Origin: JBKJZO01 sp046715235
GTDB taxonomy: Bacteria; Actinomycetota; Actinomycetes; BP-191
DNA length: 17,935 bases
NCBI GenBank assembly: GCA_046715235.1
Contig: JBKJZO010000128.1
Span: 1-17,935 of the forward strand
Direction of reading: 5' to 3'
Positions 1-7,788 of the stretch are shown piece after piece (the stretch's first letter is position 1; each line of letters starts with the position of its first letter). The notes beneath the pieces were generated by a model that was given only the letters and a program-made list of their open reading frames with translations, had not been told where the DNA came from and made no database searches. A program made the translations under genes and the position numbers.

Positions 1-139
1 CGGGATCACTGGTGACGTCTTCACACACCACGACCGTGGACTCGACCGCGCAGACAGGGCGGCGATGCGGGTCATAGAACGCGAGCACTTTGATGTCGGC
101 GCACCGTGGGCACCTGGCCGGCGCGCGGATGAAGCGCAT
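1..139 (-). CDS. Partial hypothetical protein with N-terminal CxxC (zinc-ribbon-like), C-terminus beyond left edge
   Basis: I do not recognise this gene. From an ATG at 139 reading leftwards, 46 codons stay open to the edge of the window. The peptide begins MRFIRAPARCPRCADIKVLA and later contains two further Cys residues in VCAVESTVVVC. The CPRC pair near the N-terminus looks like half of a zinc ribbon. Nearly all third codon positions are G or C, as in the neighbouring genes, which supports real coding. No clear Shine-Dalgarno sequence precedes the ATG, so the start is uncertain. It is divergent from the PaaX-type gene across about 180 bp that hold no other gene I can support. Whether it is a whole small protein or the start of a longer one cannot be told here. 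Confidence 0.4.
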   Translation of the reverse strand, partial: MRFIRAPARCPRCADIKVLAFYDPHRRPVCAVESTVVVCEDVTSDP

Positions 140-321
140 CGCGCAGCGTTTCGCAAAGCGGCATGTCGAGGATCGTCCGGCGGGTCGTTCGACAACGCTT
201 TGGCCGTGACTACTATCACGCTCTACAAGAGCGCGCGCTCTGGCTGTTCGTGTGGCAGCGGCGCGCGACAACTTGTCGCCTATCGTCGATCGTTCGTCGA
301 TTCTCGGGCTATTGTGCTGCC

Positions 322-1149
322 ATGGCCGCAGGCAACGGGGGACTCAGGGACGGTGCGCGCACCGCCCGCACTCTGATGCTGACGATCCTCGGTGAAGCGG
401 TTGCGCCGTATGGCTCCAGCGTGTGGCAGGAAACCCTCGTTGCCGGTCTGGGCACCCTCGATGTCTCGGCTATCGCCGCTCGCCAGGTCGTTGCGCGAGC
501 AACCCGAGAGGGTCTGCTCAAGAGCGAGCGCGTTGGTCGCCGCTCGCTCATGCACATCAGTGAAGACGCACTCGATCGGCTGCACGAGGGCCGCCAGCGC
601 ACGCTGTCCTTCGGTGATTCGGCCGAGTGGGACGAGCGATGGCTGCTGGTGGCCATGACGATTCCGGAGGAGCGGCGCGAGATCCGCTACCGGATGCGCA
701 CGCAGTTGGAGTGGCTCGGTTTCGGATCGCTGGGAAACGGTCTGTGGATCTCCCCGCACGCGGAACACCAGGACGAGGTGCTGGAGCTGCTCGACTCCGG
801 CGAGATCCCCGTGGGCTCCTTCGTGTTCGTCACCGATCGGCTCGCCAGCCACAAGCCCGCCGAGCTGGCCCGTGCCGCATGGGACCTGGACAGCCTGCGC
901 CAGCGGTATGACTCGTTCCTGCGCGACTTCTCCAAGCTGCGCCCGAAGTCGCCCGAGCTGAAGTTCAGCGCGTGGATCCGGATGTACTCCGACTGGCGGC
1001 ACTTCCCGAAGTTCGACCCCGAGTTGCCGGAGACGTTGCTGCCCAGACACTGGCCGCAGGCGCGCGCCCGCCAGCTGTTCCTCGACTGCGACGCGCAGTG
1101 GTCCGGGCCGGCCATCGAGTACTTCCGGAGCCTTGACAGCCTGGCCTGA
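322..1149 (+). CDS. PaaX-family transcriptional regulator
   Basis: The 275-residue product matches the layout of PaaX repressors. An N-terminal winged helix lies at about residues 14-88 (ARTLMLTILGE... to ...GRRSLMHIS). A central Cas2-like domain lies at about 104-170 (DERWLLVAMTIPEERRE, then a GFGSLGNGLWISPH stretch). A C-terminal domain (RQRYDSFLRDF, IRMYSDWRHFPKFDPELPETLLP) completes it. Family members usually repress phenylacetate or other aromatic/acyl-CoA catabolic genes and are released by the CoA thioester. No such pathway is in this window, so the target is unknown. The frame is open further upstream to 163, but the extra residues (MSRIVRRVVRQRFGRD...) do not resemble the family, so I take the ATG at 322. 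No good Shine-Dalgarno precedes it, so it may be leaderless or start slightly elsewhere. Confidence 0.88.
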   Translation: MAAGNGGLRDGARTARTLMLTILGEAVAPYGSSVWQETLVAGLGTLDVSAIAARQVVARATREGLLKSERVGRRSLMHISEDALDRLHEGRQRTLSFGDSAEWDERWLLVAMTIPEERREIRYRMRTQLEWLGFGSLGNGLWISPHAEHQDEVLELLDSGEIPVGSFVFVTDRLASHKPAELARAAWDLDSLRQRYDSFLRDFSKLRPKSPELKFSAWIRMYSDWRHFPKFDPELPETLLPRHWPQARARQLFLDCDAQWSGPAIEYFRSLDSLA

Positions 1150-1269
1150 CGCCCGCTCCGAACCACACCGTCGCCGTACCCAATGATTGACGGGTCGCCT
1201 GCGGGCGTGATGATTCTGTCGTATGACGGACTCTCGCGGAGGTTGTGTAGAGGACGGAAAAACGACCGG

Positions 1270-1335
1270 CACAGACTTCGTTTAATCTGTGACGAACTCT
1301 TGACGATCGGCCACCTGATCGGGTTCTACGTCAAG
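1270..1335. terminator. Candidate hairpins between convergent genes
   Basis: Two inverted repeats lie between the ends of the PaaX-type gene and the rhodanese gene. CACAGA at 1270-1275 pairs with TCTGTG at 1286-1291. CTTGACG at 1299-1305 pairs with CGTCAAG at 1329-1335, enclosing an inner CGATC (1304-1308)/GATCG (1317-1321) pair. The position suits bidirectional termination, but no T-run follows and the outer stem overlaps the rhodanese stop codon, so this is tentative. Confidence 0.25.
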
Positions 1336-3118
1336 CCGGAGTAGTTCGCCGGCCAGGCGCGGTGAAGTCCGGCGAAGTACCGAAGGGCGCGGTCGGCAGA
1401 CCGGCCCCGAGCCAAGCCTGCATGCCGCCGATCACATCAGTTGCCCGGTGCACGCCGATCTCGTGCAGCGTCGCGGCGGCGAGGCTCGATGAGTAACCCT
1501 CGTCGCACAGCAGCACGACTGCCGCGTCGTACGACGCCCACGTCGCCGCGGTTGGGCAGGCGGGATCGAGTCGCCACTCGAGCACATTGCGGCCGACCAC
1601 CCAGGCGCCGGGGAGGTCACCGTCGCGCCGGCGTTGATGCTCGGTCCGGATGTCGACGAGCAGCAGCCGGCCGTCCTGCAGGCCGTGCCACGCTTCGTCG
1701 GCCGGCAGCCGGGCGAGGCGGGAGCGAGCGCGGGCCAGCAGACCCGCGACACCATCGGGCGCGCCACCGAGTTCGAGCGGCTGCCCGGTCGCCTTCGACC
1801 ACTCGGGCGAGCCGGCGTCATGGAGTACGGCGACGTCGTAGCGGCCGAGTTGTTCGAGCAGGCTGGCGCCGGTTGTCGCGCGCTGTCCGTGCCCGCACAT
1901 CACCACAACCGGTCCGGGCAGCAGTTCGGCCGGCCGCTGCCTGAGCGCACCGAGCTCGACATGACGCGCACCAGGGATATGCCCGGAGGCGAACTCGTCG
2001 TCCTGCCGAACGTCGAGCACGGTGGCACCGCCGAGCGACGCGATGTCGACCAGCGGTGTCACGGCGACCGGCCGGCTGGCCGCTTGCCAGGCGGTCATGC
2101 CGCCGCTGAGCTCACCAGTGATCGACTCGAAACCGATCTTCATTGCCTGCCAGACGATCTCCTCCGGTTCCTGCTCGGGGTCGCGGACGAACACGAGCGG
2201 CCGGTCCGGATCGGCGAGCCACCCGAGCCAGCTGGCGAAGGCGTCCCGCAGCTCGATCGACAGCGCGCCCGGGATGTGGCCGCGGGCGAACTCGGTAATC
2301 CTCCGGACGTCGACAACCTGCGCACCCGCGGCCAGCGCCGCGGCGACGTCAGCGACCGAGAGCGAGGTGAGCGCCGGCGTACCACGGAGCAGTGCCGGTC
2401 CACGCCGGTTGATCTCGGCGAGACGGTCGAAGTACGCCGGGTAGTTGCCCAGACCGGACAACAGCCGCGCGACGAACTCGTCCTCGTCGCGTGCGCCGAG
2501 CAGCGGGTTTGTCGCTTTCTCGCGCCCGATGGTGGTGGTGCGGTCGCCGCTGGGTGGTGCCGCGCAGAACGAGCCGGCGCCGTGCGTCGGATAGACGGCG
2601 GTGTCGTCCGGCAACACATCCACAAGCCGATGGACGGATCGGTACTGCGCCCTGGCCAGTTCCTCGGTACGCGCGGGATCGACCAGGTCGGTACGCGCGG
2701 CGGCACCGACGATCAGCGAGCCGCCGGTGAAGATGCCCAGCGGCGTCGCCCCGTCGAGCAGCAGGTAGGCGAGGTGCTCGTCGGTGTGACCCGGCGTCGC
2801 GAGTGCGCGCAGTGACAGTCCGCCGAGGTCGACGTCGTCGCCGTCCGCGAGTCCTCGGTGCGGATACTCGCGGCGGCCGGCAGCGGACGCGATCACGGTC
2901 GCGCCGTCAGCGGCGAGCTGCAGCGCGCCGGTCAGGAAGTCGGCATGCAGATGGGTGTCAGCGGCGAAGGCGATGGACAAGCCGTGCCGCACCGCCGCCG
3001 TACGAAGCGCCCGAAGATCGCGGCTCGGGTCGACGGCGAGCGCCCGGCCGTCGCCGAGATCGACCAGATACGACGAGTTCCCCAACCCGGGGTCGACGAC
3101 CGGCAGCAGGGTGGTCAT
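1331..3118 (-). CDS. Metallo-beta-lactamase fold hydrolase with three rhodanese domains
   Basis: The 595-residue product is an MBL domain (about 1-240) followed by three rhodanese-like domains (about 250-350, 352-447, 473-577). The MBL part shows THLHAD at 55-60, TPGHTDEH around H111 and YPTHGAGSFC around H179, as in ETHE1-like persulfide dioxygenases and related sulfur-trafficking enzymes. The usual Asp metal ligand in FTGD is replaced by Gly133 (FTGGSL). Rhodanese 1 has no active Cys (VFVRDPEQEPEE). Rhodanese 2 has C408 in MCGHGQRA and rhodanese 3 has C538 in LCDEGYSS. The likely role is oxidation or transfer of persulfide/thiosulfate sulfur in the cytoplasm. The open frame extends to 3448, but the extension is Arg-rich and unlike the family; MTTLLPVVDPGLGNSSYLVD at 3118 is a typical MBL start. 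It lies 161 bp downstream of the exported protein on the same strand. Confidence 0.9.
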   Translation of the reverse strand: MTTLLPVVDPGLGNSSYLVDLGDGRALAVDPSRDLRALRTAAVRHGLSIAFAADTHLHADFLTGALQLAADGATVIASAAGRREYPHRGLADGDDVDLGGLSLRALATPGHTDEHLAYLLLDGATPLGIFTGGSLIVGAAARTDLVDPARTEELARAQYRSVHRLVDVLPDDTAVYPTHGAGSFCAAPPSGDRTTTIGREKATNPLLGARDEDEFVARLLSGLGNYPAYFDRLAEINRRGPALLRGTPALTSLSVADVAAALAAGAQVVDVRRITEFARGHIPGALSIELRDAFASWLGWLADPDRPLVFVRDPEQEPEEIVWQAMKIGFESITGELSGGMTAWQAASRPVAVTPLVDIASLGGATVLDVRQDDEFASGHIPGARHVELGALRQRPAELLPGPVVVMCGHGQRATTGASLLEQLGRYDVAVLHDAGSPEWSKATGQPLELGGAPDGVAGLLARARSRLARLPADEAWHGLQDGRLLLVDIRTEHQRRRDGDLPGAWVVGRNVLEWRLDPACPTAATWASYDAAVVLLCDEGYSSSLAAATLHEIGVHRATDVIGGMQAWLGAGLPTAPFGTSPDFTAPGRRTTPA

Positions 3119-3279
3119 GCGCCGAAAATACGCCGACCGAGGCACGCGACCCAGCGGATCAGACGGACGAATCCACGAGCGCCTCTGACGCGCCGGAAAC
3201 TTTCTGTTACCACCCGCTCTACTGCGGATTCGGTCCAGATCCCGATACCTGCCGCTCGGTGCGATTGCCACCGACGAAA

Positions 3280-3852
3280 TCACCGCGCGCCCTTTCCCTT
3301 GCCGGTCTTCGCCGCCGGCGTGCGGGCGGGGGAGCGCCGTGGCTGCACTCGCTTCGCCGCCTCTGCAGCGCGTCGTCGCGAGATCCGCAGCCCGACGGCA
3401 CCAGCCGCCGTGAGCAGCGCGAGCAGCGGCACGCCAAGGCGAGCCCACGTCCTTGCCGGGGAAACGGGATCGCCGACCGAGAATCGGATCACGGCGTCGG
3501 AGAGGGGAAAGTCAGGGTCGACGACGTGGCGCACTCGGATCTCGTGCCCGCCCTTGGGGAGGGGCACGGACAGCTCCAGGGTCTTACCGGGTTCGAGGGC
3601 GAAGGGGATGAAAACCGTTGCGCCGCGCCGGCCCTTGCCGTCGACCGCCTGACCGTCTACTTCGACGAAGAAGTTGGTTCGGGCATTTCCGCGCCCCATG
3701 ATCAGGATCTCGGTGGTGGGGGTCCTGACCCAGGCGCCGTGCTTCGGCGCGATCACCTCCGCGGCCCCCTGGACGTGCGCACTCGCCGACGCCGGTGCAA
3801 GACACAAGAGTAAACAGGTGAGAGCGATCAACCGGGACGTCGCCTTCAGCAC
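3280..3852 (-). CDS. Exported, C-terminally membrane-anchored protein of unknown function
   Basis: I do not recognise a named family. The 190-residue product has a signal peptide (LIALTCLLLCLAPASASA, cleavage probably before HVQG at about 26). An all-beta-looking extracellular region of about 110 residues follows (AAEVIAPKHGAWVRTP... to ...VIRFSV). A single transmembrane helix lies at about 138-156 (LGVPLLALLTAAGAVGL), and a strongly basic Lys/Arg/Ala/Pro tail closes the protein. This gives an outside domain with a short cytoplasmic tail. The mature protein starting with His after cleavage recalls the CopC copper-binding layout, but the conserved Met/His positions are not evident, so I do not assign that function. 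The start is GTG; no strong Shine-Dalgarno is visible. It is the upstream partner of the rhodanese gene on the same strand. Confidence 0.7.
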   Translation of the reverse strand: MLKATSRLIALTCLLLCLAPASASAHVQGAAEVIAPKHGAWVRTPTTEILIMGRGNARTNFFVEVDGQAVDGKGRRGATVFIPFALEPGKTLELSVPLPKGGHEIRVRHVVDPDFPLSDAVIRFSVGDPVSPARTWARLGVPLLALLTAAGAVGLRISRRRAAEAAKRVQPRRSPARTPAAKTGKGKGAR

Positions 3853-4105
3853 GCGTCGACGCTACATGGACTGGCGAGAGGGCGCCGTCCTTTAGGGCGG
3901 TGGTGAATAGCTGCTGTCAGGCGGGCTGTTGGTGTCGAGGCGGTATTACGCGTCGTTCGTCGTCACCGTCGAGGACCAGCCGGCGGCACAGTCCACCCGG
4001 GGTCAGAGCGCCGCGCGGACTCCGACGCCACGCTGTGGCTGTCGGCTCGAACGTCGCCGAAGGGCATTCGGAGACGCTCAACGGCTGCGCGTCCGCCCGA
4101 AAAGC

Positions 4106-4113
4106 AAGGAGGT
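4106..4113 (+). promoter_or_regulatory. Strong Shine-Dalgarno (AAGGAGGT) fixing the start at 4118
   Basis: AAGGAGGT sits 4 bases before the ATG at 4118. It favours that start over the longer open frame that begins at 3929, whose extra residues are low-complexity and unlike the family. Confidence 0.75.
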
Positions 4114-4117
4114 CGCG

Positions 4118-4444
4118 ATGCCGCAGCGAGCATGGAGTGCCAAACGCGAACGTCAGTACGAGCACATCAAGGAAGGTCTCAAGGACAGCGGCCGCTCTGA
4201 AGACAAGGCCCAGGAGATCGCGGCCCGGACGGTCAACAAGGAACGGGCACGATCCGGTGAGGCGAGGACCGCGAGCCGCAGCTCCCGCAGCGACATCTCG
4301 TCGAGCCGGCGGGGTGGACTGCGATCGCACAGCGGGCCTGGTGGCAAGACGAAGGCGCAGCTCTACAACGATGCCAAGCGCAAGGGCGTCGAGGGCCGTT
4401 CGAAGATGACGAAAGCGGAGCTGGAAAAGGCCGTCGGGCGCTGA
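4118..4444 (+). CDS. Small basic 'plasmid stabilization'-type protein with Rho-N/SAP-like C-terminus
   Basis: The 108-residue, highly charged product begins MPQRAWSAKRERQYEHIKEG. It contains the SGRSEDKAQEIAARTVNKERA block and then a Ser/Arg-rich stretch, SSRRGGLRSHSGPGGKT. The C-terminal 35 residues (KAQLYNDAKRKGV..SKMTKAELEKAV) resemble a Rho N-terminal or SAP-like helical nucleic-acid-binding motif. Proteins of this shape are commonly annotated as plasmid stabilization proteins, although they are usually chromosomal and their role is unproven. Binding of DNA or RNA is an inference from the tail and the charge. It converges with the oxygenase gene, leaving 37 bp between stops. Confidence 0.85.
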   Translation: MPQRAWSAKRERQYEHIKEGLKDSGRSEDKAQEIAARTVNKERARSGEARTASRSSRSDISSSRRGGLRSHSGPGGKTKAQLYNDAKRKGVEGRSKMTKAELEKAVGR

Positions 4445-4481
4445 AAGCGCATCCTGGCACGACGATCGCCGCGGTACGGCG

Positions 4482-5447
4482 TCAGAGCGGCTCGTCGGCG
4501 TACAGGAATGACAGCAGTACGAAGCGGCGACCGGCCGTGACATCGAGGACCTCGTGCAGGTGTGCGCACGAGAAGACCAGCGCCTCGCCGGCCGCCGGCC
4601 GGTAGGGGGTCGTCGCGTACTCGGGAAAGCGCAGTTCGCCGCCGTCGTACTCGTCGTTGAGGTTCAGTGTCAGTGCGAAGATACGGTGCGCCGTGGTGCG
4701 GCTGAGGTTGTCGCGGTGCGCGCGGAAGAACCCACCGGTCGTCGCGTCGTAGCAGGCGATCTTGAAGCCTTCGAACCGGGTCGCCCTGAAAGCAAAGGCC
4801 TTGTGCACTTCGGGCATGACGCGGCGCCCGACAATCGATGACAGCTCCCGGTTGAGCTCCGGGTCCCCGACCGTGTGGTCGCGCCGCTGCTTGTACGCCG
4901 GATCGAGCGCGTCGCCGCTCGCGCGCGCCACTCCGGTCTCGATCGAGCCGGCGGAGTCCCAGATGCGGATGAGCCGCTCGCACATGGCCGGGTCGAGCAC
5001 CCGTGGGACGAACAGCACCGGTGCCTGCGCGGTGACGTGACCCGCGTCGCTCTCGAGCCGCGCGCCGTCGAGGAGAGCCACTGCTTGCTTTGCCATCCGC
5101 TCGCCGGACACAACGCCAATAGCCCGCAGACTTGGATCGAAGACGACGGCGGTCGGCTCCAACGGTGCGACGCCGTACGAGTCGCGGACCTTGCCGTCGG
5201 GGTCCCACCAGGCCGGGACGGCAGCGGCCTCGAGCAGGTCCTCCGGTGTGACGCAGCACACCGCGACGTCGTCGCGGCCCGCCACGGCTGCGACGAGCTG
5301 CGCCAGAGCGGGATCGTCGCCCATGGCGAAGACCACCGCGGTCGGACGGCCACCCGCATGCGCGTAGAACCTCTCGGGCGAGCCGGACACGCCGCGCAGG
5401 ACGAAGTCAGGCGCTCGCTCGCCGACGCCGAGCGGTTCGCGCCTCAC
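4482..5447 (-). CDS. Thioredoxin-fold (redoxin-like) / 2OG-Fe(II) oxygenase fusion protein
   Basis: The 321-residue product has two parts. Residues 1-135 look like an AhpC/TSA-type thioredoxin fold (GERAPDFVLRGVSGSPERFY, AVVFAMGDDPALAQL, WWDPDGKVRDSYGV), but no Cys lies at the usual peroxidatic position, so peroxidase activity is doubtful. Residues 145-321 look like a prolyl-4-hydroxylase-type 2-oxoglutarate/Fe(II) oxygenase. They carry the H-x-D metal pair H244/D246 in FRAHRDN, the distal His298 in LHEVLDVT, and a 2OG-binding Arg307 or Arg308. YDGGELRFPEY is the family's typical strand. Both oxygenase metal motifs are intact, so it should be active, probably hydroxylating a protein or peptide side chain; the substrate is unknown. 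The GTG start overlaps the hisN stop as GTGA, implying translational coupling and a shared operon with hisN and the CDF exporter. Confidence 0.85.
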   Translation of the reverse strand: MRREPLGVGERAPDFVLRGVSGSPERFYAHAGGRPTAVVFAMGDDPALAQLVAAVAGRDDVAVCCVTPEDLLEAAAVPAWWDPDGKVRDSYGVAPLEPTAVVFDPSLRAIGVVSGERMAKQAVALLDGARLESDAGHVTAQAPVLFVPRVLDPAMCERLIRIWDSAGSIETGVARASGDALDPAYKQRRDHTVGDPELNRELSSIVGRRVMPEVHKAFAFRATRFEGFKIACYDATTGGFFRAHRDNLSRTTAHRIFALTLNLNDEYDGGELRFPEYATTPYRPAAGEALVFSCAHLHEVLDVTAGRRFVLLSFLYADEPL

Positions 5448-6205
5448 GTCGCGGCTAGGTATTGCAGGACCACGTCGTGCAACAGCCCGTTCGTCGACAC
5501 AGCGCTGCCGCCGTCAGCGGTCGCTACGCCGGACAGATCGGTGAAGCGTCCGCCGGCCTCTTCGACGATCACCTGCACTGCGGCCATGTCCCATAGGGAC
5601 ACCTCGGGCTCGGCGGCGATGTCTGCGCCGCCCTCCGCGACGAGACAGTGCGACCAGAAATCCCCGAAAGCCCTTGTGCGCCAAGCGATTCGGGTCAGCT
5701 CGAGAAACCCGTCGAGGCGGCTGTGCTTCTCCCAGCCGGACAGGCTCGAGAAACTGAAGTGCGCATCGGTCACAGCGCCGACGCGCGACACCTGGATGCG
5801 GCGCCCGTCGGCGTACGCCCCGTCGCCCTTGCTCGCCCACCACCGCCGGTGCAGAGCGGGAGCCGAGACGACGCCGACCGTGCCGACACCGTCGACCTGC
5901 AGTGCGATCAGCGTCGCCCACACCGGTACGCCGCGCACGTAGTTCTTGGTGCCGTCGACAGGATCGATGATCCAGCGTCGAGAGCCGGCGCCTATGGCGC
6001 CGTATTCCTCACCGATGACAGCGTCGCCGGGTCGCTCACTCGACAGGGCCGCGCGCAAGGCGAGTTCGACCGCGCGGTCGGCCTCGGAAACCGGCGTCGC
6101 GTCCGGTTTCGACTCGACCTGTAGATCGACGCGCTGGAAGTGATGCATCGTGATCTCGTCGGCGGCGTCAGCGAGACGCAACGCGAGCGCGAGGTCGGCG
6201 TTCAT
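5444..6205 (-). CDS. hisN: Histidinol-phosphatase, inositol monophosphatase family
   Basis: The 253-residue product is a full-length IMPase-fold Mg-dependent phosphatase. Metal-binding residues are visible: E66 in GEEYG, D81 and D84 in WIIDPVDGTKNYVRG, and D206 in SLWDMAAVQVIVEEAGG. The N-terminus (ALALRLADAADEITMHHFQ..DLQVESKPDATPVSEADRAVE) matches actinobacterial HisN, which removes phosphate from L-histidinol phosphate in histidine biosynthesis. Other inositol-phosphatase-type substrates cannot be excluded. The open frame runs upstream to 6592, but that part lies inside the CDF gene in another frame; the ATG at 6205 fits the family. It begins 11 bp after the CDF stop with a weak AAGG, and ends in a GTGA overlap with the oxygenase gene. 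Confidence 0.88.
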   Translation of the reverse strand: MNADLALALRLADAADEITMHHFQRVDLQVESKPDATPVSEADRAVELALRAALSSERPGDAVIGEEYGAIGAGSRRWIIDPVDGTKNYVRGVPVWATLIALQVDGVGTVGVVSAPALHRRWWASKGDGAYADGRRIQVSRVGAVTDAHFSFSSLSGWEKHSRLDGFLELTRIAWRTRAFGDFWSHCLVAEGGADIAAEPEVSLWDMAAVQVIVEEAGGRFTDLSGVATADGGSAVSTNGLLHDVVLQYLAAT

Positions 6206-6216
6206 GATCGGCGACC

Positions 6217-7176
6217 TTACCGGTGCGCGTGCCGGTGGGGCGCGGGGGCGCCCTCGCGAGCGAGCACCGCGGGACTGATCGCGCACCACGCTCCGTCGTC
6301 GACGCAGCCCTCGCATTCGAGCTCGACCGTCGCGTGCGCGATGCGGTACGGCGCGCTCACGGCTCTTTTGACGGCCGTCCCGACGACTTGGGCTTCCTCG
6401 AGCGTCGGATGGCCGGCCAACACGATGTGCACCGACAGCGCGTGCACGGCGTTGCTCAACGACCACACATGCAGGTCGTGCACCGACTCGACACCGGGTA
6501 CGGCCGCGATCGTCCGGGTGACGTCGCCGGGATCGATGCCGGCCGGCGTCGACTCCAGCAATACGCCGGAGGTCTGCCGTAGCAGCTGCCACGCCGCAGC
6601 AGCCAGCAGCGCCGATACGACCAAGGTCGCGGCCGGGTCGAGCCAGTAGTTGCCGCCGGTCGTGACTATTACGAAGCCCGCGACTCCAACGGCGACGCTT
6701 GCGGCCGCGTCACCGGCCAGGTGCAGTACGGCGGACCGCGCGGCCAGGTCGGCGGTGTGCCGCATGAGCAACACCGCGCACGCGGCGTTGACGATCGCCG
6801 CGACCGTCGCCGTCGCGGCGACGAGGCCGCCGCGAACGAGCGGTGGGTCGCCGAGCCGGTGGATCGCCTCAGCCGAAAGCAACGCTGCGACGACCACGAT
6901 CGCCGCCGCGTTGGCTTGCGCGGCAAGGACGCCGCCCCGGTGCCAGCCGAACGACTGGCGCTCGCTCGGCTCGCGGCGGCTCGCGCGCACGGCCCACAGT
7001 GCGAGAGCGAGTGCGGCGACGTCAGTGAGGTTGTGCCCCGCGTCAGCCAGCAGCCCGAGGCTGCCCGCGACCGCCGCCATGATGCTCTGCCCGACGACGA
7101 CGGCCGCATTCGCGACGAGCGCGAACGCAAGCCGCGCGTCGAGTGAGCGTGAGCGTGCCGGCGAGTGCTGCGTCAC
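6217..7176 (-). CDS. Cation diffusion facilitator (CDF) family metal exporter, CzcD/ZitB-like
   Basis: The 319-residue product has six hydrophobic segments between about residues 15 and 195 and a cytoplasmic C-terminal domain from about 205 (LLESTPAGIDPGDVTRTIAA.., VHDLHVWSLS). The transport-site residues are H48 and D52 in DAGHNLTD (helix 2) and H152 and D156 in HLAGD (helix 5). This HxxxD/HxxxD pattern is typical of zinc-type CDF antiporters that export Zn2+ against protons. The C-terminal end adds ECEGCVDDGAWC and PHRHAHR, extra potential metal ligands. The start is GTG, 54 bp from the divergent GTG of the DUF2087 gene, so the two likely share a promoter region. It is the first gene of the hisN operon. 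Metal specificity is inferred only from the motif. Confidence 0.9.
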   Translation of the reverse strand: MTQHSPARSRSLDARLAFALVANAAVVVGQSIMAAVAGSLGLLADAGHNLTDVAALALALWAVRASRREPSERQSFGWHRGGVLAAQANAAAIVVVAALLSAEAIHRLGDPPLVRGGLVAATATVAAIVNAACAVLLMRHTADLAARSAVLHLAGDAAASVAVGVAGFVIVTTGGNYWLDPAATLVVSALLAAAAWQLLRQTSGVLLESTPAGIDPGDVTRTIAAVPGVESVHDLHVWSLSNAVHALSVHIVLAGHPTLEEAQVVGTAVKRAVSAPYRIAHATVELECEGCVDDGAWCAISPAVLAREGAPAPHRHAHR

Positions 7177-7230
7177 GCATCCAAGGTACCCGCGCTGCGC
7201 TGATGCCTGGTCGACGGCGATGATGGCCAG

Positions 7231-7788
7231 GTGACCGATGACGCAGCTGCCCGCGCCGCTGAGTTACTCGGGCTCGTTGTCGAGCCCGACCGTCTCCTCG
7301 TTGTCGCCGCACTGACCCTCGGCGCTCGGACTCTCGCCGACGTCGAGGAGCGCACCGGGCTCGACGTCCGGCGTACCGGCCGGGCTCTGGCCCGCCTCGA
7401 GAACGCCCGCATCGTGACCGCGGCGGGCGGCGAGTACCGGGTCGATGTCGAGTCGCTGCGGGACGTCGCTCGCCGGGCCCAACCGGTGCGGCCGGTGGAC
7501 GACCACGGCGCGACCGACCCCGGGGACGCCGCGGTACTCCGAGTGTTCATCCGCGACGGTCGCTTGACGCAGATTCCGGCCGCGCACGGCAAGCGCCTGG
7601 TCGTCCTCGACCACATCGTGCGGATCTTCGAACCGGGGGTGCGCTACAGCGAGCGTGAGGTGAACGTCTTGCTGGGCGCGTTCCACCCTGACACCGCGGC
7701 CCTGCGCCGCTATCTCGTCGACGAGGAAATGCTCACTCGCGAGGCCGGGGTCTACTGGCGATCCGGCGGCACCGTCGTACTCGACTGA
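7231..7788 (+). CDS. DUF2087 domain protein with N-terminal ArsR-like helix-turn-helix
   Basis: The 185-residue product has a winged-helix-like region at about 10-65 (LGLVVEPDRLLVVAALTLGARTLADVEERTGLDVRRTGRALARLENA). A DUF2087 domain follows at about 100-175 (FIRDGRLTQIPAAHGKRLVVLDHIV.., FEPGVRYSEREVNVLLGAFHPD.., RRYLVDEEMLTREAGVYWR). This two-part form is known in actinobacteria as a predicted transcriptional regulator of unknown target. Its divergent position beside a metal exporter makes regulation of that exporter a possibility, but no metal-binding Cys is present in the protein. The GTG start has only a weak GGCCAGG upstream. Its last 37 bp overlap the end of rsgA on the other strand. 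Confidence 0.8.
   Translation: MTDDAAARAAELLGLVVEPDRLLVVAALTLGARTLADVEERTGLDVRRTGRALARLENARIVTAAGGEYRVDVESLRDVARRAQPVRPVDDHGATDPGDAAVLRVFIRDGRLTQIPAAHGKRLVVLDHIVRIFEPGVRYSEREVNVLLGAFHPDTAALRRYLVDEEMLTREAGVYWRSGGTVVLD

Noticed and set aside
280..1272. 330-aa open frame on the - strand across the PaaX-type gene
   Set aside because: It is antisense to a clear PaaX-family protein and is low-complexity Arg/Gln/Val-rich sequence, as expected from high-GC shadow frames.
1210..1344. 44-codon + strand ORF (MILSYDGLSRRLCRGRKNDR...) between the PaaX-type gene and the rhodanese gene
   Set aside because: It has no clear Shine-Dalgarno, mixed third-position composition, no recognisable motif, and overlaps the end of the rhodanese gene. 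It is possible but not supported.
1634..2815. 393-aa open frame on the + strand inside the MBL-rhodanese gene
   Set aside because: It lies antisense to well-conserved rhodanese motifs and is Arg/Gly/Pro-rich with no recognisable domain.
4118..4444. Evidence of a plasmid origin from the 'plasmid stabilization' name
   Set aside because: The name is historical. The surrounding aroA, rsgA and hisN genes are chromosomal housekeeping genes and no replication or partition genes are present.
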